NCBI GenBank assembly: GCA_028277945.1
Contig: JANQFH010000056.1
Span: 248,001 to 312,000, forward strand
Length of the DNA: 64,000 nt
Source: Oligoflexia bacterium
GTDB taxonomy: Bacteria; Bdellovibrionota_G; JANQFH01
Reading direction: 5' to 3'
In this document: positions 26,089 to 36,312 of the stretch, piece after piece
How positions within the stretch are numbered: the first letter of the stretch is position 1
Layout: the number at the start of each line of letters is the position of its first letter
Position numbers and translations under genes: made by a program
Notes under the pieces: generated by a model
Told to the model about the DNA's origin: nothing
The model's database searches: none
The model's input: the letters and a program-made list of their open reading frames with translations, nothing else

Positions 26089-27867
26089 ATGCAACGACTG
26101 CTTAAGCTCCGCAGCTATATCCTGCCCTACCGCAAAGCCATCTACATCGGCTTTGGCTGTCTCATTCTGACCAACTTCTGCCTGATGATCATTCCATTGT
26201 TCTTGAAAAACGCCATCGATGTGCTTGGCATAGGCGCTAACGACCCGCTCTATTGGCAAAGCAGCGGCAAAAAGAGTTTGATGTTTTACGTGCTGGCAAT
26301 CGTTGGTGCCGCTATTCTTCAGGCAGTCTTTCGTACCCTGAGCCGTACGACAATCTTCAATTCCGCTCGCGGTGTCGAGTATGAGTTTCGCAACCAGATA
26401 TTTGCTCACATTCAGAGGCTGCCCACTAGTTTTTTTCAAAAGACTGCAAGCGGACAGTTGATGGCAACGCTCACCAATGACATCATCTATATACGGCTTC
26501 TCTATGGCATCGGCATCTTACAAATACTCAACACCTTTATTAGTTATAGCTTTACATTACCAGCGGTCTTGAGCCTTAACCTCAGTCTATCGCTTATGAT
26601 CCTGACGTTGATTCCGCTTATCTTCCTCGCCTGTCGAGGTTTTGTGCACAAAATCTTTGTTGAATCCAGACGCAACCAAGAGCTCTTTGGTGATATGAAC
26701 TCTGTCTTAAATGAGAGCTTTGTTGGCATCCGTGAACTCAAGGCCTATGGCGCTGCTGGTTTTCGTGAGCACCGCTTTAGTGAGGTCTCACAACAATACC
26801 TGCAATCCAGCGTGCTTTTAACCAAACAGCGCCTCTTCTTTTACCAAGGCATGTACTTGATGAGTGGTCTTGGCATGGTGCTGATTCTCGCCTACGGCGG
26901 CAGCCAAGTTGCAAAAGCGCAAATGACTTTGGGTGATCTCGTCGCCTTTATCGCCTACCTCGGCATCTTATCATGGCCGGTTTATATGATGGGCTGGGTG
27001 GTACCCGCGTGCCAACGCGGCCTGAGTGCTTTTGCACGTATTGAAGAGATACTCGCTACTCCTACGGAAACCGCTTACTCGGCGTCCGCAACAGATAAGG
27101 AGCTACAAGATGGCAGTATTAGACTGCAACAGGTTAGCTTTGCCTACCCGCGCGTGGAAGATGACACCAAGGTGGGTAACGGTAAACAAGCGCTTGCTAA
27201 GCTTTCGTTGACGATCAACAGTGGCGACAAAGTGCTCATCACCGGCCCCACTGCCTCAGGTAAGAGCACGCTGTTGAAGTTACTAAGCGGCCTCTACACT
27301 ACAGATCAGGGTAGGCTCGAAGTTGGCAAACTGCAAGCCAATGCCAAGAACAGCGCTGCCATCCGCATCGCCGTAAGCTACTGCCCCCAAGACGCCTTTG
27401 TCTTTTCCCGCAGCCTTAGAGAAAACATTCTCTATGCCACCACCGCAACCATGGATATCAACGACGCCACCAGCATCTCTGCACTAAAACTGGATGAACC
27501 TCAATTTGTCCATAGCTGGGAGACCCTTGTGGGTGAACAGGGTTTTACCCTCTCTGGCGGCCAACGCCAACGCACCGCCCTAGCAAGGGCGTTGGCTAAG
27601 AAAGCAAAAATCCTGCTGCTGGATGACCCCATTGCTCAGCTTGACGGTAAGACAGCTGCCTACGTATGGCGTCAGATCGTCCAACGTTTTGCCGAGACTA
27701 CCGTGTTGCTGGTATCGCAACGGATTGTCCAACCTGAGAGTTTTGATCATATCTTTGTTTTGGACCAAGGCGGCCTTCTGGAGTCTGGCACGCATAAGAC
27801 GCTCTTAGAACGACACGGTCTTTACCAACGCCTCTTCAACCTACAACGTTTGAGAACCTCGGTATGA
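26089..27867 (+). CDS. ABC exporter half-transporter with degenerate ATP site (MdlA-like)
   Basis: 592 residues: an N-terminal six-helix membrane domain and a C-terminal nucleotide-binding domain. Walker A is GPTASGKST and the signature is LSGGQRQR. The Walker B end reads LLLDDPIAQLD, with Asp replacing the catalytic Glu, and the switch His is Gln (LLVSQRI). Such degeneracy is typical of one partner in heterodimeric exporters of the MdlA/TM287 type. The stop overlaps the start of the second half-transporter (ATGA). Confidence 0.88.
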   Translation: MQRLLKLRSYILPYRKAIYIGFGCLILTNFCLMIIPLFLKNAIDVLGIGANDPLYWQSSGKKSLMFYVLAIVGAAILQAVFRTLSRTTIFNSARGVEYEFRNQIFAHIQRLPTSFFQKTASGQLMATLTNDIIYIRLLYGIGILQILNTFISYSFTLPAVLSLNLSLSLMILTLIPLIFLACRGFVHKIFVESRRNQELFGDMNSVLNESFVGIRELKAYGAAGFREHRFSEVSQQYLQSSVLLTKQRLFFYQGMYLMSGLGMVLILAYGGSQVAKAQMTLGDLVAFIAYLGILSWPVYMMGWVVPACQRGLSAFARIEEILATPTETAYSASATDKELQDGSIRLQQVSFAYPRVEDDTKVGNGKQALAKLSLTINSGDKVLITGPTASGKSTLLKLLSGLYTTDQGRLEVGKLQANAKNSAAIRIAVSYCPQDAFVFSRSLRENILYATTATMDINDATSISALKLDEPQFVHSWETLVGEQGFTLSGGQRQRTALARALAKKAKILLLDDPIAQLDGKTAAYVWRQIVQRFAETTVLLVSQRIVQPESFDHIFVLDQGGLLESGTHKTLLERHGLYQRLFNLQRLRTSV

Positions 27868-29681
27868 AGGGCCGGCTAAAAAAAAGCAGCTCCATCCGCA
27901 TCCTTATGGATCTGCTGCAATTTGCCTGGCCGCATCGCCGGCTCTTTCTCTTTGCGGCACTGCTGATTCCCCTGGCAGCTGGTTTCCATCTACTGCAGCC
28001 CTTTATCGTTAAGGTAACCATCGACAACTACATTAGCAGAGCCGACGTCGTGGGTGTGGCGCTCTTCAGCCTATTCTATCTTATAGTCTTCCTTTTCGAA
28101 GATATCGCTGACTTCTTTCAGAACTACTTCATTAACGTTGGCGCGCAGCGGGCGCTCTTTGATATGCGGGGCAAACTCTTCAACCATGCTCTAAAACTTC
28201 CACTGCGCTACTTCGACCGACATCCCACGGGCGTGATTGTGTCTCGTATTAACAACGATGTCTCCACTATCAATGATCTCTTTGTGAACGGTATTGTTTC
28301 GCTTGTGAAAGATCTAGTCATGCTGGTGGCGATTATCGCCATGTTACTGCATCTGCACTTCCGCCTGGCTCTGATGTCCTTGGTGTTGATGCCGCTGTTA
28401 TTCTACATTGGCATTGGCTTTCAAAAGCAACTGCGCACTGCCTACACCGAAATCCGTCGCCTAGTCGGCAAACTCAATGGTTATCTGGCCGAGAGCATTG
28501 CCGGCATCGAGGTGATCAAGTTGTTTCAACGTGAGGAGAAGAACCTTGCTGAGTACAATGATATCAACCGCCAAACCATGCAAGCCGCACTACACTCCAT
28601 CCGCGCCGATGCCATGTTCTTTGCCATCATTGAGCTCTTTGGCAGCATTACCCTAGCAATCATTGTCTGGTACGGCAGCAGTCTTATCACCGGGAACTTT
28701 GCCAACAGTCCCGCCCCACTTAGTAGTGAGGGGGCACTGAGCTTTGGAACTCTGGTGGCGTTCATTGAATACCTCAACCGCTTTTTTGTACCACTGCGCG
28801 AATTCAGCGGTAAGCTTTCCATCATTCAGAGTGCCGTAGCCTCGGGTGAGAGAATTCTCGCCATCCTCAAGGAAAGAGAAGAGATCGACGGCGCCAAGAC
28901 TACTGCAAACTTCAACCCAGAGGCGCCGCTCGCAGTGGCCATACAAGGGGTTTCACTGAGCTATGGCAACGGCAAGCAGGTACTGCACCGGCTTAGCCTC
29001 GATATCCATAGTGGCGAAAACCTTGCCCTGGTCGGAGCTACAGGTAGTGGCAAAACCTCGCTCGCCCGCCTCTTGCTCAGGCTCTATGATTTTCAAGAGG
29101 GTAGGATTGTGCTGCACCAAGCCGACAGGGAAAGAGAAATCCGTGATCTGCCTTTGGCAGAACTGCGGCAGATCGTGGGCATGGTACCGCAAGACGTTGC
29201 CGTCTTTCACGGCAGTGCCGCAGAAAACGTTGCCATGCAACCACAGCCCTTATCGCCAGAGAGACAGCAGCGTATTGAAGCCATCTTTACAAGGTTAAAA
29301 CTACAGCATCACTTTCAGCTAGATGATCTTCTCGGGGAGCGCGGTTACAACCTCTCTGCAGGAGAACGTCAGCTGTTGGCATTGGCACGCATACTCTACT
29401 TCAATCCAAGCCTGCTGATTCTCGATGAAGCAACTTCAAATATCGACGCCAGAACAGAGACAGAGATTCAGCAAGCCATGTCTATTGTCATGCGCGAACG
29501 CACTTCCTTGGTCATTGCCCATCGACTCTCCACCATCCAGAGAGCCGACCGCATCCTCGTTATGAAACAAGGCAAGATTGTTGCTGCCGGCAGCCACCAA
29601 CGGCTGCTGCAACAGTCAACACTCTATCAGACGCTTGTTCGTGAGTACGCCGGTAGTAGCCTGCCGATGGCCAACCCCTGA
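27864..29681 (+). CDS. ABC exporter half-transporter, catalytic partner (MdlB-like)
   Basis: 605 residues with an N-terminal membrane domain and a C-terminal ATPase. Walker A is GATGSGKTS. Walker B is intact (LLILDEATSNID) and the switch is canonical (VIAHRLS), but the signature is LSAGERQ rather than LSGGQ. This is complementary to its partner: the productive ATP site uses this Walker B and the partner signature, and the second site is degenerate. The 4-bp overlap ensures paired translation. The exported substrate is unknown. Confidence 0.88.
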   Translation: MKGRLKKSSSIRILMDLLQFAWPHRRLFLFAALLIPLAAGFHLLQPFIVKVTIDNYISRADVVGVALFSLFYLIVFLFEDIADFFQNYFINVGAQRALFDMRGKLFNHALKLPLRYFDRHPTGVIVSRINNDVSTINDLFVNGIVSLVKDLVMLVAIIAMLLHLHFRLALMSLVLMPLLFYIGIGFQKQLRTAYTEIRRLVGKLNGYLAESIAGIEVIKLFQREEKNLAEYNDINRQTMQAALHSIRADAMFFAIIELFGSITLAIIVWYGSSLITGNFANSPAPLSSEGALSFGTLVAFIEYLNRFFVPLREFSGKLSIIQSAVASGERILAILKEREEIDGAKTTANFNPEAPLAVAIQGVSLSYGNGKQVLHRLSLDIHSGENLALVGATGSGKTSLARLLLRLYDFQEGRIVLHQADREREIRDLPLAELRQIVGMVPQDVAVFHGSAAENVAMQPQPLSPERQQRIEAIFTRLKLQHHFQLDDLLGERGYNLSAGERQLLALARILYFNPSLLILDEATSNIDARTETEIQQAMSIVMRERTSLVIAHRLSTIQRADRILVMKQGKIVAAGSHQRLLQQSTLYQTLVREYAGSSLPMANP

Positions 29682-29746
29682 GCCTTCCTCATATAACTCT
29701 TTGAAATCACTGGAACTGACGACTCCTTCCCGTTTCGCTGTTTGCG

Positions 29747-31987
29747 CTAAGTCGAGTTAGCTGGAACAGCGTCGCGGATGCGGTGGCTGAGGTTACTGAA
29801 ACGTCTTGCCAGAGCATCATTGTTCACTGCCATGCCAATGGCTTTGGTAGAGCCAATGAGCACGACCAACATCTTACCACGGGTAATTGCCGTATAGAGC
29901 AAGTTGCGCTGTAACATGACAAAGTGCTGGGTTGTGAGCGGTACAATGATCACCGGATACTCACTACCCTGTGACTTGTGCACAGTGATCGCATAAGCGA
30001 GCTCAATCTCATCGAGCTCAGCCAAAGTATAACTCGCCTCAACAAAATCAAAACGTACCACCACTTCACCATCCTCTTCATTCATACTCATGATCTGGCC
30101 GACATCACCATTGAAGACCTCTTTGTCATAGTTGTTACGAATCTGCATGACCCGATCCCCAACACGAAAGCTGCGACTACCACGATGCAGTTGTCTGCCG
30201 TGGGGATTGAGTCTCTGCTGCAGTACGCGGTTGAGATTTTGACTGCCCACCGGTCCACGGTGCATGGGTGTAATCACCTGTATATCCTCAGAGCTGTTGA
30301 CGGCAAAGCGCTGCGGGAGTTCACGAGCGCATAGTTGTTCGATACGCGTAATCATCTTCTCAGGCTGCTCCTCGCGGACAAAGAGACAGTCTGCCGCTGC
30401 AACCTCATGGCTATCTTCGTTCTTGTGCAGGGGGATGAGCTTGGGGAAATCGCCGCGGTTGACGGCGTGGGCGTTTAAGGTAATGAGGCTACCCCGTGCT
30501 TGGCGATAGATTTGCGACAGTTGAGAAACTTGGATCGCGCGTGAGTCAATAAGATCGCGCAACACATTGCCACTGCCAACCGATGGCAATTGATCAACAT
30601 CGCCAACGAGCAGTAACGATGCGCCTGTAGGAATTGCTTGTAGCAGCTGATGCATAAGAAAGATGTCTACCATTGAGGTCTCGTCAATCACGATCCAGTC
30701 ACAGACAAGCGGATGTTCACGATTACGCCAGAACTTTCTCTGCCGTTTCTTGCCAGCAGGACGATACTCTAGGAGTCGATGCAGTGTCTTAGCTTCTTTG
30801 CCCGCTGCCTCAGCAAGGCGTTTGGCTGCGCGTCCTGTGGGTGCTGCCAGCAGCACCTCCTGCTGCATGGCACTCAAGATCTGCACCAGCGCCCAGATCA
30901 TGGTTGTCTTACCCGTACCTGGCCCACCGGTGATGATGCTCACCCGAGCCTGCAGGGTCTGCTCTAAAGCCTGGCGTTGCTCGGAACCAAGCTCGACTCC
31001 GGCTTGCGTATGCAGCCTGGCAAGATGGTTTTGCAGCTCTCCGACCGCTACCGGTTTCGGCTTTAGCAGCCTTGCAAGTTCAGCCGCTGCCCCCACCTCT
31101 GCTTGAAACATCGGTGCAAGGTAGAGCGCTTGGCTACGCCAGAATTCCTCACTCTGCGGGTCCTGCCAGGAAAATTCATCGAGAACGAGACGCTGGTTGC
31201 TAACAGCTGCTTGAATTCCAGCACCAACATCCTCCTCACTCACCTCAATGAGTTCAGTGGTGTCGCGGATGACATCATCAAGCGGATAGAAGACATGACC
31301 CTTGTCTGCCATAGAACGGAGTAGATAGATAACGGCCGCCTCACACCGCTGCGGGCTGCGCTCAGTAAAACCGAGTTCAAGAGCAATCTGATCGGCCTTC
31401 TTGAAACCAATGCCATGCACTTCCCACGCCAGACGGTAGGGGTTGCTCTTGAGCACAGAGACGGCTCGATCGCCGTAGAGACGGTAGATGCGCTCAGCAA
31501 AGGCGGCACTAATGCCATAACCTTGCAGAAAAACCATGACCTCATGCAGGGAACGCCGCGCCTGCCACGAGGCAATGATCTTCTCTACCCGGTTACGGCC
31601 AATACCGCTAATGTCACGCAACCTCTCCGGAGTCTTGTCGAGCACGGCAAGCGTTGTCTCACCAAACTGCTTAACGATACGTGCTGCGGTCTTTGGACCC
31701 ACGCCTGGCAAGATTCCACTGGCAAGATAGCGTTCCAATCCAACTGCGGTCTTTGGCGACTGTACCAGATAGGATTGGACCTCAAACTGTCGTCCAAACT
31801 TGGGATTCTCCACCCAACCACCGCACATCTTGACAAACTCGCCAGGCTGCAGACCGGCCAAATTGCCAACCGCGGTAAGCTGTCGGCCCTGCTCATCCAA
31901 AATGCGCGCCACAGTAAAATCGCCACTGTCACTCGCAAAGACGATACGATGAACTTCACCCGTTAGAGTTTGTGAACTCGCCACCAT
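29747..31987 (-). CDS. recD2: ATP-dependent RecD2-like DNA helicase
   Basis: A 746-residue superfamily 1B helicase. The N-terminal region contains an OB-like part and helix-hairpin-helix segments (LASGILPGVGPKTAARIV and ISGIGRNRVEKI), the mark of RecD2 as opposed to RecD of RecBCD. Motif I is ITGGPGTGKTT and motif II is IVIDETSMVD. A C-terminal UvrD-like motif, AYAITVHKSQGSEYP, and TAITRGK follow. It unwinds DNA 5'-3' in repair. It lies 5 bp downstream of the mutase gene on the minus strand. Confidence 0.93.
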   Translation of the reverse strand: MVASSQTLTGEVHRIVFASDSGDFTVARILDEQGRQLTAVGNLAGLQPGEFVKMCGGWVENPKFGRQFEVQSYLVQSPKTAVGLERYLASGILPGVGPKTAARIVKQFGETTLAVLDKTPERLRDISGIGRNRVEKIIASWQARRSLHEVMVFLQGYGISAAFAERIYRLYGDRAVSVLKSNPYRLAWEVHGIGFKKADQIALELGFTERSPQRCEAAVIYLLRSMADKGHVFYPLDDVIRDTTELIEVSEEDVGAGIQAAVSNQRLVLDEFSWQDPQSEEFWRSQALYLAPMFQAEVGAAAELARLLKPKPVAVGELQNHLARLHTQAGVELGSEQRQALEQTLQARVSIITGGPGTGKTTMIWALVQILSAMQQEVLLAAPTGRAAKRLAEAAGKEAKTLHRLLEYRPAGKKRQRKFWRNREHPLVCDWIVIDETSMVDIFLMHQLLQAIPTGASLLLVGDVDQLPSVGSGNVLRDLIDSRAIQVSQLSQIYRQARGSLITLNAHAVNRGDFPKLIPLHKNEDSHEVAAADCLFVREEQPEKMITRIEQLCARELPQRFAVNSSEDIQVITPMHRGPVGSQNLNRVLQQRLNPHGRQLHRGSRSFRVGDRVMQIRNNYDKEVFNGDVGQIMSMNEEDGEVVVRFDFVEASYTLAELDEIELAYAITVHKSQGSEYPVIIVPLTTQHFVMLQRNLLYTAITRGKMLVVLIGSTKAIGMAVNNDALARRFSNLSHRIRDAVPANST

Positions 31988-31992
31988 CGCAC

Positions 31993-33552
31993 TCAGATTA
32001 CGGTATCCCCGGTATAACGCCCAAAGTGCTGTACCAACGCCCGACTGATCTCCCCAAGCGTCACATCTGCCTGTAAAGCTTGGATGATCACCGGTAGAAG
32101 ATTCTGCTGTGGATCTGCCGCAGCACGCTGCAACTCATCTACGTGCTGTTGAACGCGTTTAGCCGAACGCCTCTTCTTAAACGACTTGAGCTTTTGTAGC
32201 TTCTGTTGTTCGAGTTTTGCATCGAGCTGGAGCAAACCATAGTCACCCCGTTCCTTGGCATCGATATAGCGGTTGACGCCAACAACCACAGCATCTCCTG
32301 CTTCAACGGCCCGTTGGTGTTCATAGGCACTCTGGGTGATTGCCTGCTGAAAGAACTGCGTTTCTACTGCTCTGACCGCCCCACCAAGCCCCTCAACCTC
32401 TTCAAGAAGCGTCCAGACATCGTCACTCATCGCCGCGGTCATCCCCTCCACAGCAACCGATCCGCCTAGCGGATCGATGGTCTCGACCACCCCACTCTCC
32501 TCGGCAATGATCTGTTGTGTGCGTAGTGCCAAACGCACGCTCGCCTCGCTCGGCAAAGCCAACGCCTCATCCCAGGCGTTGGTGTGCAGCGACTGTGCGC
32601 CACCGAGCACGGCTGCCAACGCCTGCATGGTGACGCGGGCAATGTTGTTACGTGGCTGTTTTGCTGTCAGCGTCGATCCGGCTGTTTGTGCGTGAAAGCG
32701 TAAAGCCAGCGCCGCGCTCTCACTCTTTGCTACAGAAAACTTTTCCGTAAGAATCTTTGCCCAAATCTTTCTTGCCGCGCGAAACTTAGCAATCTCCTCA
32801 AGAAAATCATTGTCCACACTAAAAAAGAAACTCAGTCGTCTGGCAATCTTGGTAACATCCAAACCCGTGTGCACACACGCACGCACATAGGCGATGGCAT
32901 TCGCAAAGGTAAAGGCAAGTTCTTGACAGGCAGTCGCGCCTGCCTCGCGAATGTGGTAGCCGCTAATACTAATAGGATACCACTGTGGCAGGCTCTGATC
33001 ACAGAAGTGGATGAGGTCGGTAACCAACCGCATACTGGCTGCGGGGGGATAGATGTAGTTGCCGCGAGCAATAAACTCTTTGAGGATATCGTTTTGCACC
33101 GTGCCGCGCAGCTTCTCCCAGCCAATACCACGACGTTGGGCTACAGCAGCGTAGAGCGCTAGTAAGATTGGCGCAGTGGCGTTTATGGTCATCGAGGTGC
33201 TGACAGCCGATAGATCAATGCCGGCGAAGAGCTGCTCCATATCCTCTACATGGTTGATAGCAACGCCGACCCGCCCAACCTCGCCGCGCGCGAGGAAGTC
33301 ATCGCTATCGAGTCCGAGCTGGGTTGGCAGGTCAAACGCCACGCTGAGAGCACGCTGTCCCTGTTTTAGCAGATAGTGAAAACGCTCGTTCGCCTCTTTG
33401 GCCGTGCCAAAGCCCGCATACTGGCGCATGGTCCAGAGGCGGCCACGGTACATGGTCGGATAAATACCACGCGTGAATGGAAACTCACCTGGAAAGCCAA
33501 TATCACCAAGATAGTGCGCGCCTTCTATAAAAGTTTTTGCAGCCTTAGGCAT
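31993..33552 (-). CDS. Methylmalonyl-CoA mutase-type enzyme, catalytic large subunit
   Basis: About 519 residues covering only the TIM-barrel substrate domain. It starts with the family signature FPFTRGIYPTMYRGRLWTMR, then GFGTAKEANERF, FDLPTQLGLDSD, and VSTSMTINATAP. The C-terminal B12-binding domain is absent, so a separate small subunit is needed; none is in the window. Methylmalonyl-, isobutyryl- and ethylmalonyl-CoA mutases share these motifs, so the exact substrate is open. The ATG at 33552 follows GGAGG at 5 nt. It probably forms an operon with recD2. Confidence 0.85.
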   Translation of the reverse strand: MPKAAKTFIEGAHYLGDIGFPGEFPFTRGIYPTMYRGRLWTMRQYAGFGTAKEANERFHYLLKQGQRALSVAFDLPTQLGLDSDDFLARGEVGRVGVAINHVEDMEQLFAGIDLSAVSTSMTINATAPILLALYAAVAQRRGIGWEKLRGTVQNDILKEFIARGNYIYPPAASMRLVTDLIHFCDQSLPQWYPISISGYHIREAGATACQELAFTFANAIAYVRACVHTGLDVTKIARRLSFFFSVDNDFLEEIAKFRAARKIWAKILTEKFSVAKSESAALALRFHAQTAGSTLTAKQPRNNIARVTMQALAAVLGGAQSLHTNAWDEALALPSEASVRLALRTQQIIAEESGVVETIDPLGGSVAVEGMTAAMSDDVWTLLEEVEGLGGAVRAVETQFFQQAITQSAYEHQRAVEAGDAVVVGVNRYIDAKERGDYGLLQLDAKLEQQKLQKLKSFKKRRSAKRVQQHVDELQRAAADPQQNLLPVIIQALQADVTLGEISRALVQHFGRYTGDTVI

Positions 33553-33589
33553 GGCAGCCTCCATTTAAACAACGCTTTATAAGCACAAC

Positions 33590-34612
33590 CTAGACATTAA
33601 ACCGGACGTGAAAAATGTCGCCATCGGCAACCACGTAGTCTTTGCCTTCAAGTCGCAGTTTACCGGCCTTGCGACACGCCTTTTCACTACCACAGGCTAT
33701 GAGATCCTCATAGCGCATCACCTCAGCACGAATAAAACCGCGCTGCAGGTCGGTGTGGATTTTACCGGCTGCTTCCAGGGCCGTGCACCCCTTTTTTAAG
33801 GTCCAAGCGCGCACCTCATCCTTGCCCACGGTAAAAAAGCTAATCAACTGCATGAGCTCGTAGCTTTTACGGATCATCGCCGCCTGCGCAGGCTCATCAA
33901 TGCCGAGCTCCTTGAGAAAGTGGCCGCGTTCATCCGCAGCGAGCGCCATGATCTCCCTCTCCAGAGGGGCACAGAGATGGAAATAGGCAAACTGCTGCTC
34001 CACGCTCAAAGAGCGTAGAGCTCCATTAAGCGGTTCGGCACCCTCTTCGCGTTGGTTCACAACAAGCAGGTAAGGTTTGCGGCTGATGAACGCGTAACCT
34101 GTAAGCGCTTGCTCTTGCTGTTGGGTTAACATGCAGCTACGCAGAGGCCTGTTGGCTTCAAGGTGAGCGCTCAGGGTCTGTAACAGCTTAAGCTCCGCTT
34201 CCCTCTTGCCCTCCTTCTGCAGACGTTGCAGGCGCTTATCGATTACTGCTAGATCAGCAAAAAGAAATTCATCCAACAGCTGTTGAATCGACTTTAGTGT
34301 TGCCTCCTTCGCTGTGGCAAAAAAACCCGCCACGTGAAGGATGAGATCCATCTGACGAATCTGTGCTAAGTGCGCTGCAGTTAACGATGCTTGACCATCG
34401 CCTGAGCCGAAGAGATCGTACAGCGTCATCTCAACCGCGGTGACCTTGGCCGGCTGATAGAGTTGCGCCAAACGATCCAGGCGTGGATCTGGAACCTTGA
34501 TCACTCCCACCGACCCTTTGGCGGCCAACCCTTCTGTTGCGGTCAGACCGGTCAACGCCGCAAACAGCGTACTGCGACCACTACCTGGTATGCCAACAAT
34601 ACCGATTTTCAT
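33590..34612 (-). CDS. YchF/Obg-like P-loop NTPase (divergent)
   Basis: About 340 residues from MKIGIVG. The C-terminal TGS-type domain is canonical: FTVGKDEVRAWTLKKG, HTDLQRGFIRAEVM, and KAGKLRLEGKDYVVADGD. The N-terminal P-loop is GIPGSGRSTLF, where YchF proteins usually have PNVGKSTLF, and the G4 region reads LVVNQREEG. It is therefore either a diverged YchF or a paralogue. YchF binds ATP and ribosomes and modulates stress translation. The upstream frame extension is rejected because homologues start at MKIG. Confidence 0.82.
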   Translation of the reverse strand: MKIGIVGIPGSGRSTLFAALTGLTATEGLAAKGSVGVIKVPDPRLDRLAQLYQPAKVTAVEMTLYDLFGSGDGQASLTAAHLAQIRQMDLILHVAGFFATAKEATLKSIQQLLDEFLFADLAVIDKRLQRLQKEGKREAELKLLQTLSAHLEANRPLRSCMLTQQQEQALTGYAFISRKPYLLVVNQREEGAEPLNGALRSLSVEQQFAYFHLCAPLEREIMALAADERGHFLKELGIDEPAQAAMIRKSYELMQLISFFTVGKDEVRAWTLKKGCTALEAAGKIHTDLQRGFIRAEVMRYEDLIACGSEKACRKAGKLRLEGKDYVVADGDIFHVRFNV

Positions 34613-34745
34613 GCAGGCGAGAATATAATGGATACACCTAGGGGTGACAAACAGCCCCTTTGCACTTGCCAATTGTAGGTCCATAGGCTAGGATGCGCTA
34701 AAGTTTCTTAATTTTATCAATAGGTTGTATTGAACTGGGGACGCA

Positions 34746-36305
34746 GTGGAATTGGTCATCGGGATTGATTTAGGTACCTCCAACTCCTGTGTTGGCGTGA
34801 TGCAGGAGGGACACATCAACGTCCTGCCAGACGAAGAGGGTGAGACCATCCAGCCCTCGGTGGTGCATTTTGCCGAGGATGGCACTGTCCTTGTTGGCCG
34901 CGCCGCCAAAGCGCACATGATTACCAGTGCTGAAAACACCATCTTTTCTGCCAAGCGGCTTATTGGTCGCAAGTCTTTCTCTGCGGAGGTCAAAAAGGCT
35001 AAGGCGGTCTGTCCCTATGAAATCATCGAGGGCCCCAATCGTTCGGTCATGATCAAGGTGCGTGGCAAAGAGTACACCCTTCAGGAGATATCCGCCTTTA
35101 TCCTGAAACGCATGAAACAGATTGCTGAGAAACGCCTAGGAACAACTATCAAAAAAGCCGTAGTAACCGTTCCCGCATACTTCAACGACAATCAGCGTGC
35201 TGCCACAAAAGACTCTGGCAAGATCGCTGGTATGGACGTGCTGCGGATCATCAACGAGCCTACGGCTGCCGCACTTGCCTACGGTTACGGCAAAAAGCTA
35301 AAACAGCGTGTTGCCGTATACGACCTTGGCGGTGGTACCTTTGATATTAGTATTCTTGAGCTTGGTGAAAGTGTCTACGAAGTCATATCAACCGCCGGTG
35401 ATACCTACCTCGGCGGTGATGACTTCGACGACCGTATCATCGACTACGTCTCAGAAAAGTTTGTTCAACAACACGGCGTTGATCCCCGTGGTGATAGGAA
35501 TGCGTTGCAGCAGCTTAAGGACAGTGCTGAACGCGCTAAGGTAGAGCTTACCAACAAACAACAGGTGCAGCTATTCATCCCGGCGTTGACAAAAACGCCC
35601 AAGGGAAGCATTGACTTGGATATGACCTTAGAGCGATCAACCTTCGATCAGATGGTCATGGATCTGATTCAAAAGACCTTCAAAGTCTGTGACGAGGCCT
35701 TGATGATGGCAAGGTTAACGCCGAGCGATCTTGATGGCGTCATTCTCGTGGGTGGCCCCACTCGCATTCCCATTGTCTACAACTCGGTTCGCCACTACTT
35801 CCAGAAAGATCCACAGTCTGGAATCAATCCAGACGAAGTGGTCGCTGTGGGCGCAGCCATTCAAGGCGCTGAACTGCTCCAGGACTCACAAAACCTTGTC
35901 CTGTTAGATCTGACACCACTTTCCATAGGCGTAGAGATTCTCGGTGGCGGCCTGGATCGGCTCATTGAAATCAACACGCCGATCCCAACAGACAGTACGA
36001 AGATCTTCACAACTACCACGGATAACCAAGAGTCGGTGTTGATCAAGGTATACCAAGGAGAGTCTCGGGTTGCCTCGGAAAACGAGCTCTTAGGTCAATT
36101 CACGCTTGCGGGTATTCGCAAAGCACCACGTGGCGAAGTACAGATTTCTGTCAGCTTTGAAATAGACAGCAACGGTATCCTCAACGTCTCTGCACGTGAC
36201 CTGCACACCGGCGCCAGCCAATCTATCAAGTTAGACGCTGCCGGCAGGCTGCCACAAGACAAGCTGGATGAGCTACAGCGCAATACCGCTGAAGCCATGG
36301 AGTAG
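34746..36305 (+). CDS. Short Hsp70 (DnaK-like) lacking the C-terminal lid
   Basis: 519 residues, against about 638 for DnaK. The ATPase domain is complete: [61 protein letters not shown] and VGGPTRIP. The substrate-binding beta domain follows ([14 protein letters not shown] and onwards), but the protein ends at about the start of the helical lid. It probably binds clients with faster exchange. It is followed at once by a J-domain/TPR protein, its probable co-chaperone, so it is unlikely to be the housekeeping DnaK. The start is a GTG. Confidence 0.88.
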   Translation: MELVIGIDLGTSNSCVGVMQEGHINVLPDEEGETIQPSVVHFAEDGTVLVGRAAKAHMITSAENTIFSAKRLIGRKSFSAEVKKAKAVCPYEIIEGPNRSVMIKVRGKEYTLQEISAFILKRMKQIAEKRLGTTIKKAVVTVPAYFNDNQRAATKDSGKIAGMDVLRIINEPTAAALAYGYGKKLKQRVAVYDLGGGTFDISILELGESVYEVISTAGDTYLGGDDFDDRIIDYVSEKFVQQHGVDPRGDRNALQQLKDSAERAKVELTNKQQVQLFIPALTKTPKGSIDLDMTLERSTFDQMVMDLIQKTFKVCDEALMMARLTPSDLDGVILVGGPTRIPIVYNSVRHYFQKDPQSGINPDEVVAVGAAIQGAELLQDSQNLVLLDLTPLSIGVEILGGGLDRLIEINTPIPTDSTKIFTTTTDNQESVLIKVYQGESRVASENELLGQFTLAGIRKAPRGEVQISVSFEIDSNGILNVSARDLHTGASQSIKLDAAGRLPQDKLDELQRNTAEAME

Positions 36306-36312
36306 GCTGCCC

